From an uncultured Acetatifactor sp. (GTDB lineage: Bacteria; Bacillota; Clostridia; Lachnospirales; Lachnospiraceae), in contig CANQOL010000009.1 of NCBI GenBank assembly GCA_947625475.1, positions 1 to 64,000 of the forward strand: 64,000 bases of DNA, in the 5' to 3' direction. The translations under genes and the position numbers were made by a program. Below are positions 33,308-42,076 of this stretch, one piece after another. Below the pieces are notes generated by a model. It searched no databases, had not been told where the DNA came from, and saw only the letters and a program-made list of their open reading frames with translations. How positions within the stretch are numbered: position 1 is the first letter of the stretch; each line of letters opens with the position of its first letter.

Positions 33308-35170
33308 ATGGCCATTGGATATTTACAGGTACAGGCGAGGACAGCCCGGGGGACGGTTCCCCTGGACGGAGCGCGGATCCGGGTGCTGGACAGTGAGGGA
33401 AATACGGTCTATCGGCTCACAACGGATGAAAGCGGAGAGACACAGGCGGTCCCGCTGGAGACATTGGACCGGGGCTTTTCCTTAAATCCCGGCTACATGG
33501 GGAATCCCTATTACAGCTATGGCGTGGCGGTGGAGGCGGAGGGGTTTGAGCCCGTGACAGTCACGGATATCCCTATTTTTGACGGGGAGACTGCCACGCT
33601 CCCGGTGACGCTCACCCCTCTGGAGCGGCAGCAGGAGCAGGGGCAGCCGGAACGGCAGTCAGAACAGGAGCGGCAGACCCGCCGGCAGGAGGGTGAGACC
33701 GTCTCCGTAGGACCTCCGGCTGTGGCCATGACATCCGGCCGCAGCCAGGAGGGGACCTTCCAGGACGCCCGGGTGCTGCGGCAGGTTGTGATCCCCGATC
33801 CCATCACCGTGCATCTGGGGGCGCCGGACTCCTACGCCGCCAATGTCCAGGTACCCTTCCTGGACTATGTGAAAAATGTGGCCGGCAGTGAGATCTATCC
33901 CACATGGCCCGAGTCCGCCCTGAAGGCGAATATTTACGCCATCATGACCTTTGCCCTGAACCGGGTGTATACGGAGTGGTACAGGGCAAAGGGATATGAT
34001 TTTGACATCACAAACAGCACCGCCTATGACCAGTACTATGTCCCAGGCCGGCCCGTCTATGACTCTATCAGCCGGGCGGTGGATGAGGTGTACGGCGAAT
34101 ATGTCCGGAGGCAGGGACAGTACGCCCCCTATTTCACCTCTTTCTGCAACGGGAGCACGGTCACCTGCCAGGGACTGTCCCAGTGGGGCTCGGTCTCTCT
34201 GGCGGACAGGGGCTACACGCCCCTGCAGATACTGCGCAGCTACTATCCGGACGATATCGGGATTGCCAGGACCAACATCGTTACGGGCGCCCTTTCTTCC
34301 TATCCCGGCGCGCCCCTTCGGACCGGAAGCGGCGGCCTGGACGTGCAGACGATCCAGACCTGGCTGGGCCGGATCCGGCGCAATTATCCCGCCATACCTG
34401 CCATCACGGATCCGGCGGGCACCTTCGGGGCCGGCACCAGGGCTGCGGTGGAGAAGTTTCAGAGCATTTTCAACCTGACCCCCGACGGGGTGGTGGGGAA
34501 GGCCACCTGGTATAAGCTCTCCGACCTGTATACGGCGGTGACGCGGCTGGCGGAGCTGAGCAGCGAGGGCACCAGCCTGGGGATCGGGACGGTGCCTCCC
34601 GGGTCCGTGCTCCGCCAGGGCTCCAGGGGGCAGGACGTGGTGACGCTTCAATATCTGCTGGATCTGGTCTCCCAGTATGATTCCTCCGTGCCGGCTCCCG
34701 CCCAGGACGGCGTCTTCGGCAGCGGGACCAGACAGTCCGTGACCGCCTTCCAGCGGGCAAAGGGTTTGACCGCCGACGGGATCGTGGGGGCCCGCACCTG
34801 GCAGGCCCTGTATGACACCTATCTGGGAATCGGGGAGAACGTGCCCGCGCCCGGCCCGGAGACGGGGACGGTCAGCTACAGGGTGAAGGCGGGAGACAGC
34901 CTCTGGCTGATCGCCCAGCGGTACGGGACCACGGTGAACGCGATCCGGCAGGCCAACGGCCTGACCAGCGATGTGCTTCAGATCGGCCAGGTGCTTCAGA
35001 TCCCGGTGTCCCAGAGCCCGTATGTGGAGTACACGGTCCGGGCGGGAGACAGCCTTTGGCTGATCGCCCAGCGGTACGGGACCACGGTGGAGGCCATCCG
35101 GCAGGCCAACGGCCTGACCGGCAGCGCGCTTCAGATCGGCCAGGTGCTGCGCATCCCGGTGGGGAGCTGA
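33308..35170 (+). CDS. SpoIID-like, peptidoglycan-binding, LysM protein (SleC-like)
   Basis: A 620-residue modular wall protein. Residues ~1-105 are a carboxypeptidase-regulatory-like beta domain (GTVPLDGARIRVLDSEGNTVYRLTTDESGETQ). A Gln/Arg/Glu-rich linker follows, then a SpoIID/LytB-like region (~185-325) with CQGLSQWGSVSLADRGYTPL and LRSYYPDDI. Two PG-binding-1 domains (~338-405, ~437-505; GTFGAGTRAAVEKFQ, GVFGSGTRQSVTAFQ) and two C-terminal LysM repeats complete it. There is no classical signal peptide. This layout resembles clostridial SleC pre-pro spore cortex-lytic enzymes, so a spore germination or cortex role is likely but inferred; LysM tails are an addition. Confidence 0.7.
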   Translation: MAIGYLQVQARTARGTVPLDGARIRVLDSEGNTVYRLTTDESGETQAVPLETLDRGFSLNPGYMGNPYYSYGVAVEAEGFEPVTVTDIPIFDGETATLPVTLTPLERQQEQGQPERQSEQERQTRRQEGETVSVGPPAVAMTSGRSQEGTFQDARVLRQVVIPDPITVHLGAPDSYAANVQVPFLDYVKNVAGSEIYPTWPESALKANIYAIMTFALNRVYTEWYRAKGYDFDITNSTAYDQYYVPGRPVYDSISRAVDEVYGEYVRRQGQYAPYFTSFCNGSTVTCQGLSQWGSVSLADRGYTPLQILRSYYPDDIGIARTNIVTGALSSYPGAPLRTGSGGLDVQTIQTWLGRIRRNYPAIPAITDPAGTFGAGTRAAVEKFQSIFNLTPDGVVGKATWYKLSDLYTAVTRLAELSSEGTSLGIGTVPPGSVLRQGSRGQDVVTLQYLLDLVSQYDSSVPAPAQDGVFGSGTRQSVTAFQRAKGLTADGIVGARTWQALYDTYLGIGENVPAPGPETGTVSYRVKAGDSLWLIAQRYGTTVNAIRQANGLTSDVLQIGQVLQIPVSQSPYVEYTVRAGDSLWLIAQRYGTTVEAIRQANGLTGSALQIGQVLRIPVGS

Positions 35171-35235
35171 GATTGACAAGACCCACCCGGTGTGAGATAA
35201 TAGGTCTCAAAGCTGACGGGGAAAGGAGCGGGAAA

Positions 35236-36294
35236 ATGGGAGAGAATCCGGACAAGAAACGCATGGTTCACTATGATCTGCTGCGGATCCTGGCGGCCTT
35301 CAGCGTGGTGATGCTCCACAGCGCCGCTCAGTTCTGGTATACGCTTCCTGTGACGGGGCGGGAGTGGAGGATTGCCGACGGGTATGATGCCCTGTCCCGC
35401 TTTGGGGTCCCCGTCTTTGTGATGCTCAGCGGGGCCCTGTTCCTGGACCGGGAGCGGCAGGTGGATCTAAGGCGTCTCTTTCGGCACAATATTTTGCGGC
35501 TCCTGACGGTATTCTGCCTCTGGTCCGCGCTGTACGGCCTCTACGACAGCAGAAATTTTGACTGGGGGGCCGCAGGCGTGAAGGAGGTTGTAAAGGAGAT
35601 GATCTACGGGCGCTATCACCTCTGGTTTCTGCCCATGATCATCGGAATTTATCTTCTGCTCCCTGTGCTCCATGCCTGGGTGGCCCGCGCTGGGGAGTGG
35701 GAGCTGCGGTATTTTTTGTGGCTGTTCTTCCTGTTTCAAATTCTGCGGACCACGGCGAAGGCCCTGATCGGGAGCGAGCCCTTCCAGTATGTGATCGGTC
35801 TGGGAGAGATTGAGATGGTGTGCGGGTATCTGGGCTATTTTGTGCTGGGATACTATATCGCCCATGTGGGGATCGGCCCCCGCTGCCGGCGGGGGCTCTA
35901 TCTGTCCGTCCTGCCTGCGGCCGTCTGCAATGTGGTGCTGGGCAGTGTCCTGTCCGAGCGGGCGGGCAGGCCCCTGGGGGAGATTTACGACAGCTTTGGG
36001 CTGTTCACCTTCCTGATTGTGACGGCCCTGTTTGAGTTTTTCACCCGGACGGTGAGCAGGATCTCCTGGGGGCCGGCCGCAGGCCGCCTGATCCGGGAGC
36101 TGTCCATGGCAACCCTGGGAGTGTATGTGATGCATGTGGGGATGATCGAGGCACTCCAGGGGCGGGGCATCCACAGCATGCTCCTGCCGAACTGGCTGGG
36201 GATCCCCCTGCTGGCTGTGGGGGTCTATCTGATCTGCAGCCTGCTGGCCATGGTGCTGCGCAGGATCCCGGTGATCGGGAGATATATCTGCTGA
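35236..36294 (+). CDS. Acyltransferase-3 family membrane protein
   Basis: A 352-residue polytopic protein of the acyltransferase 3 (OatA/WecH-like) family. It opens with the typical YDLLRILAAFSVVMLHSAAQFW, the family His following the first helix, and FGVPVFVMLSGALFLDRE, then about eight more hydrophobic segments. It probably O-acetylates a wall or surface glycan; the substrate is unknown. The start at 35236 follows AAAGGAG by 7 nt. The same family supplies the N-terminal domain of VanT proteins, which the racemase at 1593-2777 lacks; a link across 30 kb is only speculation. Confidence 0.85.
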   Translation: MGENPDKKRMVHYDLLRILAAFSVVMLHSAAQFWYTLPVTGREWRIADGYDALSRFGVPVFVMLSGALFLDRERQVDLRRLFRHNILRLLTVFCLWSALYGLYDSRNFDWGAAGVKEVVKEMIYGRYHLWFLPMIIGIYLLLPVLHAWVARAGEWELRYFLWLFFLFQILRTTAKALIGSEPFQYVIGLGEIEMVCGYLGYFVLGYYIAHVGIGPRCRRGLYLSVLPAAVCNVVLGSVLSERAGRPLGEIYDSFGLFTFLIVTALFEFFTRTVSRISWGPAAGRLIRELSMATLGVYVMHVGMIEALQGRGIHSMLLPNWLGIPLLAVGVYLICSLLAMVLRRIPVIGRYIC

Positions 36295-36357
36295 GGCTTT
36301 CCGGGACGGAAGTGTGATAAGGGCAGAGAAAACATAAGCTGAGAAGGAGTGAGAAGA

Positions 36358-37086
36358 ATGTATTCGTTTCCGGGCAGGATCCGATACAGTGAGTGTGATG
36401 AACAGGGACGGCTTGGCCTGCTGTCGCTGCTGAACTATTTCCAGGACTGTTCCACCTTTCAGTCGGAGGATCTGGGGGTGGGTCTGGATTATCTGAGGGA
36501 GAACGACCTGGTCTGGGTGCTTTCCTCCTGGCAGATCGCGGTGGACCGCTATCCCAGGTGCGGAGAGAGGGTGGAGACGGGAACGGCGCCCTACGAGTTC
36601 AAGGGATGCTTCGGCTACCGGAATTTTTGGATGCGCACCGGGGAGGGGGAGACCCTGGCCCGGGCCAACTCCCTGTGGACCCTGCTGTACATCTCCACCA
36701 TGATGCCGGCGCGGCCGCCGAAAAGGATGCTGGAGGTCTATCAGGTGGAGCCCAGGCTGGAGATGGATTACGCGGGACGCAAGATCCAGCCGGCCCAGGG
36801 AGGCACCGAGGGGGAGCCCATCACGGTCTGCCGCCATCATCTGGACACCAACTGTCATGTGAACAACGGACAGTATGTGGATATGGCGATGAATCTGCTG
36901 CCGATGGACTTTGCGGTGAGCCAGCTTCGGGCGGAGTACAAGATGCAGGCCCATCTGGGGGACGTGCTGATCCCCTATGTAGTGAGCGAGCCAGGAAAAT
37001 ATGTGATCTCCCTGAGGGACGGGGAGGGGAAGCCCTATGTGAATCTGGAGTTCGCGGGAAGGAACGGCGATGATACGGTTAGGTGA
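36358..37086 (+). CDS. Acyl-ACP thioesterase
   Basis: A 242-residue double-hotdog acyl-ACP thioesterase (FatA/B-like family). Residues 1-130 form the first hotdog (RIRYSECDEQGRLGLLSLLNYFQDCSTF, WVLSSWQIAVDRYP). The catalytic-type segment of the second is HHLDTNCHVNNGQYVDMAM. It releases free fatty acids from acyl carrier protein. The ATG at 36358 has AAGGAG 8 nt upstream; a GTG at 36349 overlaps it. Its 3' end overlaps cvfB by 17 bp, so the pair is cotranscribed. Confidence 0.9.
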   Translation: MYSFPGRIRYSECDEQGRLGLLSLLNYFQDCSTFQSEDLGVGLDYLRENDLVWVLSSWQIAVDRYPRCGERVETGTAPYEFKGCFGYRNFWMRTGEGETLARANSLWTLLYISTMMPARPPKRMLEVYQVEPRLEMDYAGRKIQPAQGGTEGEPITVCRHHLDTNCHVNNGQYVDMAMNLLPMDFAVSQLRAEYKMQAHLGDVLIPYVVSEPGKYVISLRDGEGKPYVNLEFAGRNGDDTVR

Positions 37087-37906
37087 GAGGCAGCCGCTGA
37101 AGGTGGTAAAGAGAGTGGACTTTGGGGTATACCTGAGCCCTGAGGGAGGGGAACAGGAGGAACGGGTTCTTCTGCCCGCCCGGCAGGTGGAGGGGGAGGT
37201 TCGGCCGGGAGACACCCTGGAGGTGTTCGTGTACCGGGACTCCGACGACCGGAAGATAGCCACCACCCGTACCCCCCTGCTGGTCATGGGACAGGTGGCG
37301 GAGCTGAGAGTGGCCGCAGTGGGAAAGATCGGCGCGTTTTTGGATTGGGGTCTGGAGAAGGACCTCTTTCTGCCCTACCGGCAGCAGGTATGCCGGGTGC
37401 AGGAGGGGGACCGGGTGCTGGTGGGCCTGTATCTGGACAAGAGCAGCCGGCTCTGCGCCACCATGAACGTGTACCCTTATCTGCGCTCCGACAGCCCGTA
37501 CCGGAAGGGAGATCAGGTGAGGGGCCGGGTCTACACGGTCAGCGAAGCGTTCGGCGCCTTCGTGGCGGTGGACAATCTCTACTCCGCTCTGATTCCCAAA
37601 AAGGAGTTCTATGGGGAGGCAGAGCCCGGAGGGGATGTGACCGCCTGGGTGACGGAGGTGAAGGCGGACGGCAGGCTATCTCTGAGCATCCGGGACAAGG
37701 CATATCGGATGATCGGGGCCGACGCGGAGAAGATCCTTGGCCTGATCGACAGCTATGACGGGGTGCTGCCCTTCAACGACCGGGTTTCCCCGGAGATTAT
37801 CCGGCGGGAGACGGGGATGAGCAAGAACGAGTTCAAGCGGGCCGTGGGCAGTCTTTTGAAGGCCGGCAGGGTAGAGATCGCGGGGAAGGTAATTCGGAGG
37901 GTGTGA
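37070..37906 (+). CDS. cvfB: S1 RNA-binding protein, CvfB family
   Basis: A 278-residue protein with tandem S1-type domains and a C-terminal winged helix (FNDRVSPEIIRRETGMSKNEFKRAVGSLLKAGRVEI), the CvfB/YitL architecture. S1-like segments include AELRVAAVGKIGAFLDWGLEKDLFLPYRQQ. In Staphylococcus aureus CvfB binds RNA and affects virulence-factor expression. It overlaps the thioesterase gene, an arrangement whose functional meaning is unclear. Confidence 0.9.
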   Translation: MIRLGERQPLKVVKRVDFGVYLSPEGGEQEERVLLPARQVEGEVRPGDTLEVFVYRDSDDRKIATTRTPLLVMGQVAELRVAAVGKIGAFLDWGLEKDLFLPYRQQVCRVQEGDRVLVGLYLDKSSRLCATMNVYPYLRSDSPYRKGDQVRGRVYTVSEAFGAFVAVDNLYSALIPKKEFYGEAEPGGDVTAWVTEVKADGRLSLSIRDKAYRMIGADAEKILGLIDSYDGVLPFNDRVSPEIIRRETGMSKNEFKRAVGSLLKAGRVEIAGKVIRRV

Positions 37907-37959
37907 GCAGGAACATTTTCCCAGAGGCCCTTTTTTGAGGATATTTGACAAGAATACTA

Positions 37960-37988
37960 TTGCAGTTTCCCTGATTTTTGTGTATATT
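37960..37988 (+). promoter_or_regulatory. Promoter of the PucR/CdaR-type regulator
   Basis: -35 TTGCAG (37960-37965), 17-bp spacer, -10 TATATT (37983-37988), 49 bp before the chosen start. Confidence 0.7.
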
Positions 37989-38037
37989 TGTAGTGTATGG
38001 TTTTTTACGATGGCAGATGATCAAAGGAGATGGACAT

Positions 38038-39123
38038 ATGATATCGAACCAGATTTTGCAGAGCACCCTGGAGGGCCTGAAAAATATAGCGCGGGTGGAT
38101 ATCTGCGCTATGGATGTGGACGGCAAGCAGGTGGTGTGTACTGCGGATATGTCTGAGTGCTCCGACGCCGCCGTGGAGTTTGCCAAGTCCCCCGCGGACG
38201 CTCAGGAGATACGGGGATTTCAGTTCTTCAAGGTTTTCGACGAGCAGCAGCTGGAGTATATTCTTGTGGTGGCGGGCAACGGCGAGGATGTGTACACCGT
38301 CGGGAAGCTGATCGCGTTCCAGATCCAGAACCTTCTGGTGGCCTACAAGGAGCGGTTCGACAAGGACAATTTCATCAAGAATCTGCTGCTGGACAATCTC
38401 CTTTTGGTAGATATCTACAGCCGCGCCAAGAAGCTGCATATCCAGACGGATGCCAGGAGGGTGGTCATGATTGTGGAGTCCGAAGGGGGGCGGGACAACA
38501 ACGCCCTGGAGCTGACCCGGAGCCATTTTGGGACGGGCAGCAGGGACTTCGTGACGGCGGTGGACGAGAGCAACGTGATTGTGGTCAAGGAGCTGGCGGA
38601 GCAGGAGGGAAGCCGCGAAATAGACAAGGCCGCCAGGCTTTTGGCCGCAAAGCTCCAGAGGGACGGCCTGAAGAGCGTACATATCGCCTACGGCACGATT
38701 GTGGGGGAGATCAAGGAGGTCAGCCGCTCCTACAAGGAGGCCAAGATGGCTCTGGATGTGGGGAAGATCTTCTTTGACGAGAGAGACATCATTGCGTACA
38801 GCGAGCTGGGCATCGGAAGACTGATTTATCAGCTGCCCATTCCCCTGTGCAGGCTGTTCATCCGGGAGATTTTTGACGGGAAAAGCCCGGATGAGTTTGA
38901 CGAGGAAACTCTGACTACCATTCACAAGTTCTTTGAGAACAGTCTGAATGTGTCGGAGACCTCCCGCCAGCTTTTTATACACCGGAACACCCTGGTATAC
39001 CGCCTGGACAAGCTGCAGAAGAGCACCGGGCTGGATCTGCGGGTGTTTGAGGATGCCATCACCTTTAAGATCGCGCTGATGGTGGTCAAGTATATGAAGT
39101 ACATGGAAAGCTTTGAGTATTGA
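38038..39123 (+). CDS. PucR/CdaR-family transcriptional regulator
   Basis: A 361-residue regulator. An N-terminal sensor region (residues ~1-130, sugar-diacid-recognition-like), a GGDEF-like middle domain (~150-270) and a C-terminal PucR-type helix-turn-helix (FFENSLNVSETSRQLFIHRNTLVYRLDKLQKSTGLDL). The start at 38038 follows AAAGGAG by 8 nt. It has its own promoter and is followed 27 bp later by ftsE, so it may be cotranscribed with the division genes. The ligand is unknown. Confidence 0.88.
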   Translation: MISNQILQSTLEGLKNIARVDICAMDVDGKQVVCTADMSECSDAAVEFAKSPADAQEIRGFQFFKVFDEQQLEYILVVAGNGEDVYTVGKLIAFQIQNLLVAYKERFDKDNFIKNLLLDNLLLVDIYSRAKKLHIQTDARRVVMIVESEGGRDNNALELTRSHFGTGSRDFVTAVDESNVIVVKELAEQEGSREIDKAARLLAAKLQRDGLKSVHIAYGTIVGEIKEVSRSYKEAKMALDVGKIFFDERDIIAYSELGIGRLIYQLPIPLCRLFIREIFDGKSPDEFDEETLTTIHKFFENSLNVSETSRQLFIHRNTLVYRLDKLQKSTGLDLRVFEDAITFKIALMVVKYMKYMESFEY

Positions 39124-39150
39124 TCAACACATTATGTTTGGAGAAAGTAC

Positions 39151-39894
39151 ATGACGAGAAGAGAGTTAAAGAGACAGCGGCGGGAGGAAATGATCGAACA
39201 GAGCGGAGTGATCTGCCTGGAGAATGTGATCAAGACCTATCCTGCCGGTTCCCATGCCTTAAACGGCATCAGCCTGAATATTTATAGGGGAGAGTTTGTG
39301 TTTGTCGTGGGACAGAGCGGGGCCGGCAAGTCCACTCTGTTCAAGCTCCTTTTGAGGGAGCTGAAGGCCACCAGCGGCCATGTGTGGGTCATGGGGGAGG
39401 ACCTGTCCCGGATGAAGCACCGCAGGATTGCAAAATACCGCCGCAACCTTGGGGTAGTGTTTCAGGATTTCCGGCTGCTGAAGGACAGGAATGTCTATGA
39501 GAACGTGGCCTTTGCCCAGAGGATCGTGGAGACGCCCAGGCGTGAAATCCGCAGGAATGTCCCTGCCATGCTGGCCATGGTGGGGCTGGCGGGCAAGTAC
39601 AAGGCAAAGACCAACCAGCTCTCCGGCGGCGAGCAGCAGAGGGTAGCTCTGGCCCGGGCGCTGGTCAACAACCCCTCCATCCTGCTGGCGGACGAGCCCA
39701 CGGGCAATCTGGACCCTCAGAATTCCTGGGAGATCATGCATCTGCTGGAGGAGATCAATGACCAGGGCACCACGGTGATCGTGGTCACCCACAACAAGGA
39801 GATCGTCAACGCCATGCACAAGCGGGTGATCTTTATGAAAAAGGGCCTGATCGTCAGCGACGAGGAGGGGGGCGAGTATATCGATGAAGATTAG
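39151..39894 (+). CDS. ftsE: Cell division ATP-binding protein FtsE
   Basis: A 247-residue ABC ATPase. Walker [11 protein letters not shown]-loop [10 protein letters not shown], signature [15 protein letters not shown], Walker [13 protein letters not shown] and switch VTHNKE are all present. It pairs with FtsX to control peptidoglycan hydrolases in division or elongation. About 14 basic residues precede the usual start, supported by GGAG before 39151; an internal ATG at 39190 is an alternative. It overlaps ftsX by 11 bp. Confidence 0.96.
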   Translation: MTRRELKRQRREEMIEQSGVICLENVIKTYPAGSHALNGISLNIYRGEFVFVVGQSGAGKSTLFKLLLRELKATSGHVWVMGEDLSRMKHRRIAKYRRNLGVVFQDFRLLKDRNVYENVAFAQRIVETPRREIRRNVPAMLAMVGLAGKYKAKTNQLSGGEQQRVALARALVNNPSILLADEPTGNLDPQNSWEIMHLLEEINDQGTTVIVVTHNKEIVNAMHKRVIFMKKGLIVSDEEGGEYIDED

Positions 39895-40792
39895 CACATT
39901 TTTCTACACCATCAAGCAGGGAATCGCCAATATCTTCCATAACAAGTGGTACTCCCTGGCCTCCATCGCCACCATCAGCGCCTGCCTGTTTCTGTTCGGC
40001 ATCTTTTATGCGCTGGTGTCCAATTTTCAGAGTATTCTCCAAAACCTGGAGGAAAAGCTGTGTGTGACGGTGTTCTTTGAGGAAGACATGGATTACGACA
40101 GCATGCAGGAGATCGGCAGGATGATCCGGGCCCGGGATGAGGTGTCCGAGGCCAGATTTGTCACGGAGGACCAGGTCTGGGAGAGCGTCAAGCAGGACTG
40201 GTTCGGGGACCGGATGGAGGAGCTGGAGGAGGCATACCCGGAGAATCCCATGAAGGGGGAGGCCAACTTCGAGGTGTTCCTGAAGGATCCGGAGATGCAG
40301 GAGAGCCTGGTGGCTTATCTGGAATCGCTCCCGGGGGTGCGCCTGGTGAACAAGTCCATGATGACGGCGCAGACGCTGGTGGGCGTCAACCGGATGATCA
40401 GCTTTATCTCCGCCGGCATTATCCTGATCCTGCTGGTGGTGTCCGTTTTCCTGATCAGCAATACGGTGACCATGGGAATCTCCGTCCGCAAGGAGGAGAT
40501 CAATATTATGAAATATATCGGGGCCACCGACTTCTTCGTGAGGGTGCCCTTTGTGCTGGAGGGGATTTTGATCGGCCTGGTGGGGGCGGTCATCCCGGTG
40601 TTTCTGCTTTACAATATATATGACGGTGTGCTCCGTTTTGTGACGGAGCGCTTTCAGGTGCTGGATTGGCTGCTGAAATTCAAGCCCTCCGCGGAGATCT
40701 TCCGCTTTTTGACGCCCGTTTCCCTGTGCGTGGGAGTGGGAATCGGATTCTTGGGCAGCTTTATCACAGTGAGAAAGCATTTGCGGGTATGA
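39884..40792 (+). CDS. ftsX: Cell division protein FtsX
   Basis: A 302-residue four-TM protein. TM1 (~22-44, SLASIATISACLFLFGIFYA), a large extracellular loop (~45-165, with SLPGVRLVNKSMMTAQT), then three C-terminal helices including IILILLVVSVFLISNTVTMGISVRKEEINIMKYIG, the FtsX-family block. It transmits FtsE ATPase activity to an extracellular hydrolase partner, here most likely the M23 protein whose start ATGA overlaps its stop. Confidence 0.96.
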   Translation: MKISTFFYTIKQGIANIFHNKWYSLASIATISACLFLFGIFYALVSNFQSILQNLEEKLCVTVFFEEDMDYDSMQEIGRMIRARDEVSEARFVTEDQVWESVKQDWFGDRMEELEEAYPENPMKGEANFEVFLKDPEMQESLVAYLESLPGVRLVNKSMMTAQTLVGVNRMISFISAGIILILLVVSVFLISNTVTMGISVRKEEINIMKYIGATDFFVRVPFVLEGILIGLVGAVIPVFLLYNIYDGVLRFVTERFQVLDWLLKFKPSAEIFRFLTPVSLCVGVGIGFLGSFITVRKHLRV

Positions 40793-42033
40793 TGGAAAAT
40801 GGAAAGGGCCCTTTGGGCAGAGTGAGAAAATATATCTGTCTTCTGCTGTGCGCGGCTCTGCTCCTGCCGCCTCTGCGGGCGGATGCCTCCAAGATGACGG
40901 ATATCACCTCCGAGAGTATCCAGGCCATAGAGAGCCAGATTTCCAGCGCCCAGGAGGAGCGGAATGCCCTCCAGGGAACGCTGACGGATCTGCAGCAGAT
41001 TTTGCGCCAGCTGGAGAAGGAAAAGAGTGATCTGGACAGCTATGTGGCAAGGCTGGATCAGGAGCTGAACCAGATGGAGCAGACCATTCAGGAGCTGGAG
41101 GGGAAGATCCGGACAAAGGAGGCGGAGATTGACGACACGCAGCATCGCCTGGAGGACGCCCGGATTGAGGAAGAAAGACAGTATGAATCCATGAAGACCA
41201 GCATAAGCTTAATTTATGAGCGGGGTCTTGTGTATATGCTGGATATCGTCATGGGGGCGGACAGCTTCGCGGATCTGCTCAACCGGGTGGAGTATGTGAA
41301 CGCGCTGGTGGAGTACAGCAAGCGCATGCTGGACGGATTTATCGCCACCCGCAGGATCATAGAGCTCTACGAGGAGGCCCTGGAGGCGGAAAAAAATTAT
41401 CTGGATGAGGCCCGCTCCGCGGTGGAGGAGGAAAAGGAATCCCTGGAGGCCCTCATTGAAGAGAAGGCCCGTGAGATCCAGGCATACCAGGAGAACATCA
41501 GCACCCAGGCCCAGGCGGTGGCGGAATACAAGGCGGACATTGCGGCCCGAAATGAGATCATAGCCGCCCTGGAGGCCGCCGCGGAGGCGGAGAGGCGCAG
41601 GATCCTGGAGCAGAACGGAAAGCTGCGCACCTACGACGGCGGCACCTTTGCCTTCCCCATGGAGTCCTATGTGAGAGTGTCGGATGACTACGGGCCCCGC
41701 ATCCATCCCACCCTTCATGTGGAGCAGTTCCACAACGGGGTGGATCTGACGGCTCCCCGGGGGACCGCCATTTACGCGGCCTACGACGGAGTGGTGATCG
41801 CGGCCGCCTACAGCCAGTCCATGGGCAATTACGTGATGATTGACCACGGGGACAACCTGTTTACCATCTACATGCATGCCTCCGCACTGTACGTGTCCGA
41901 GGGGGATGTGGTGAGCAAGGGCCAGAAGATCGCCGCGGTGGGCGCCACCGGCCGAGCCACGGGGAATCATCTTCATTTCAGCGTGCGCAAGAACGGCGAG
42001 TATGTGAACCCGTGGGATTATATTGTAAAATAG
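40789..42033 (+). CDS. M23 peptidase with coiled coil, EnvC/PcsB-like
   Basis: A 414-residue secreted protein. Signal peptide at ~12-33 (VRKYICLLLCAALLLPPLRADA). A long coiled coil (~45-285) carries ERNALQGTLTDLQQILRQLEKEK and a second helical segment. The C-terminal LytM/M23 domain has FHNGVDLTAPRGTAIYAAYDG, HASALYVSEGD and GNHLHFSVRKNG (zinc ligands). The start ATGA overlaps the ftsX stop. The layout matches FtsEX-controlled activators or hydrolases such as EnvC and PcsB; retained zinc motifs suggest it is itself active. Confidence 0.93.
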   Translation: MMENGKGPLGRVRKYICLLLCAALLLPPLRADASKMTDITSESIQAIESQISSAQEERNALQGTLTDLQQILRQLEKEKSDLDSYVARLDQELNQMEQTIQELEGKIRTKEAEIDDTQHRLEDARIEEERQYESMKTSISLIYERGLVYMLDIVMGADSFADLLNRVEYVNALVEYSKRMLDGFIATRRIIELYEEALEAEKNYLDEARSAVEEEKESLEALIEEKAREIQAYQENISTQAQAVAEYKADIAARNEIIAALEAAAEAERRRILEQNGKLRTYDGGTFAFPMESYVRVSDDYGPRIHPTLHVEQFHNGVDLTAPRGTAIYAAYDGVVIAAAYSQSMGNYVMIDHGDNLFTIYMHASALYVSEGDVVSKGQKIAAVGATGRATGNHLHFSVRKNGEYVNPWDYIVK

Positions 42034-42076
42034 ATGACGGGCGGGCGAAAAGGGAGCAAAAGGAAGTGTAGGTATT

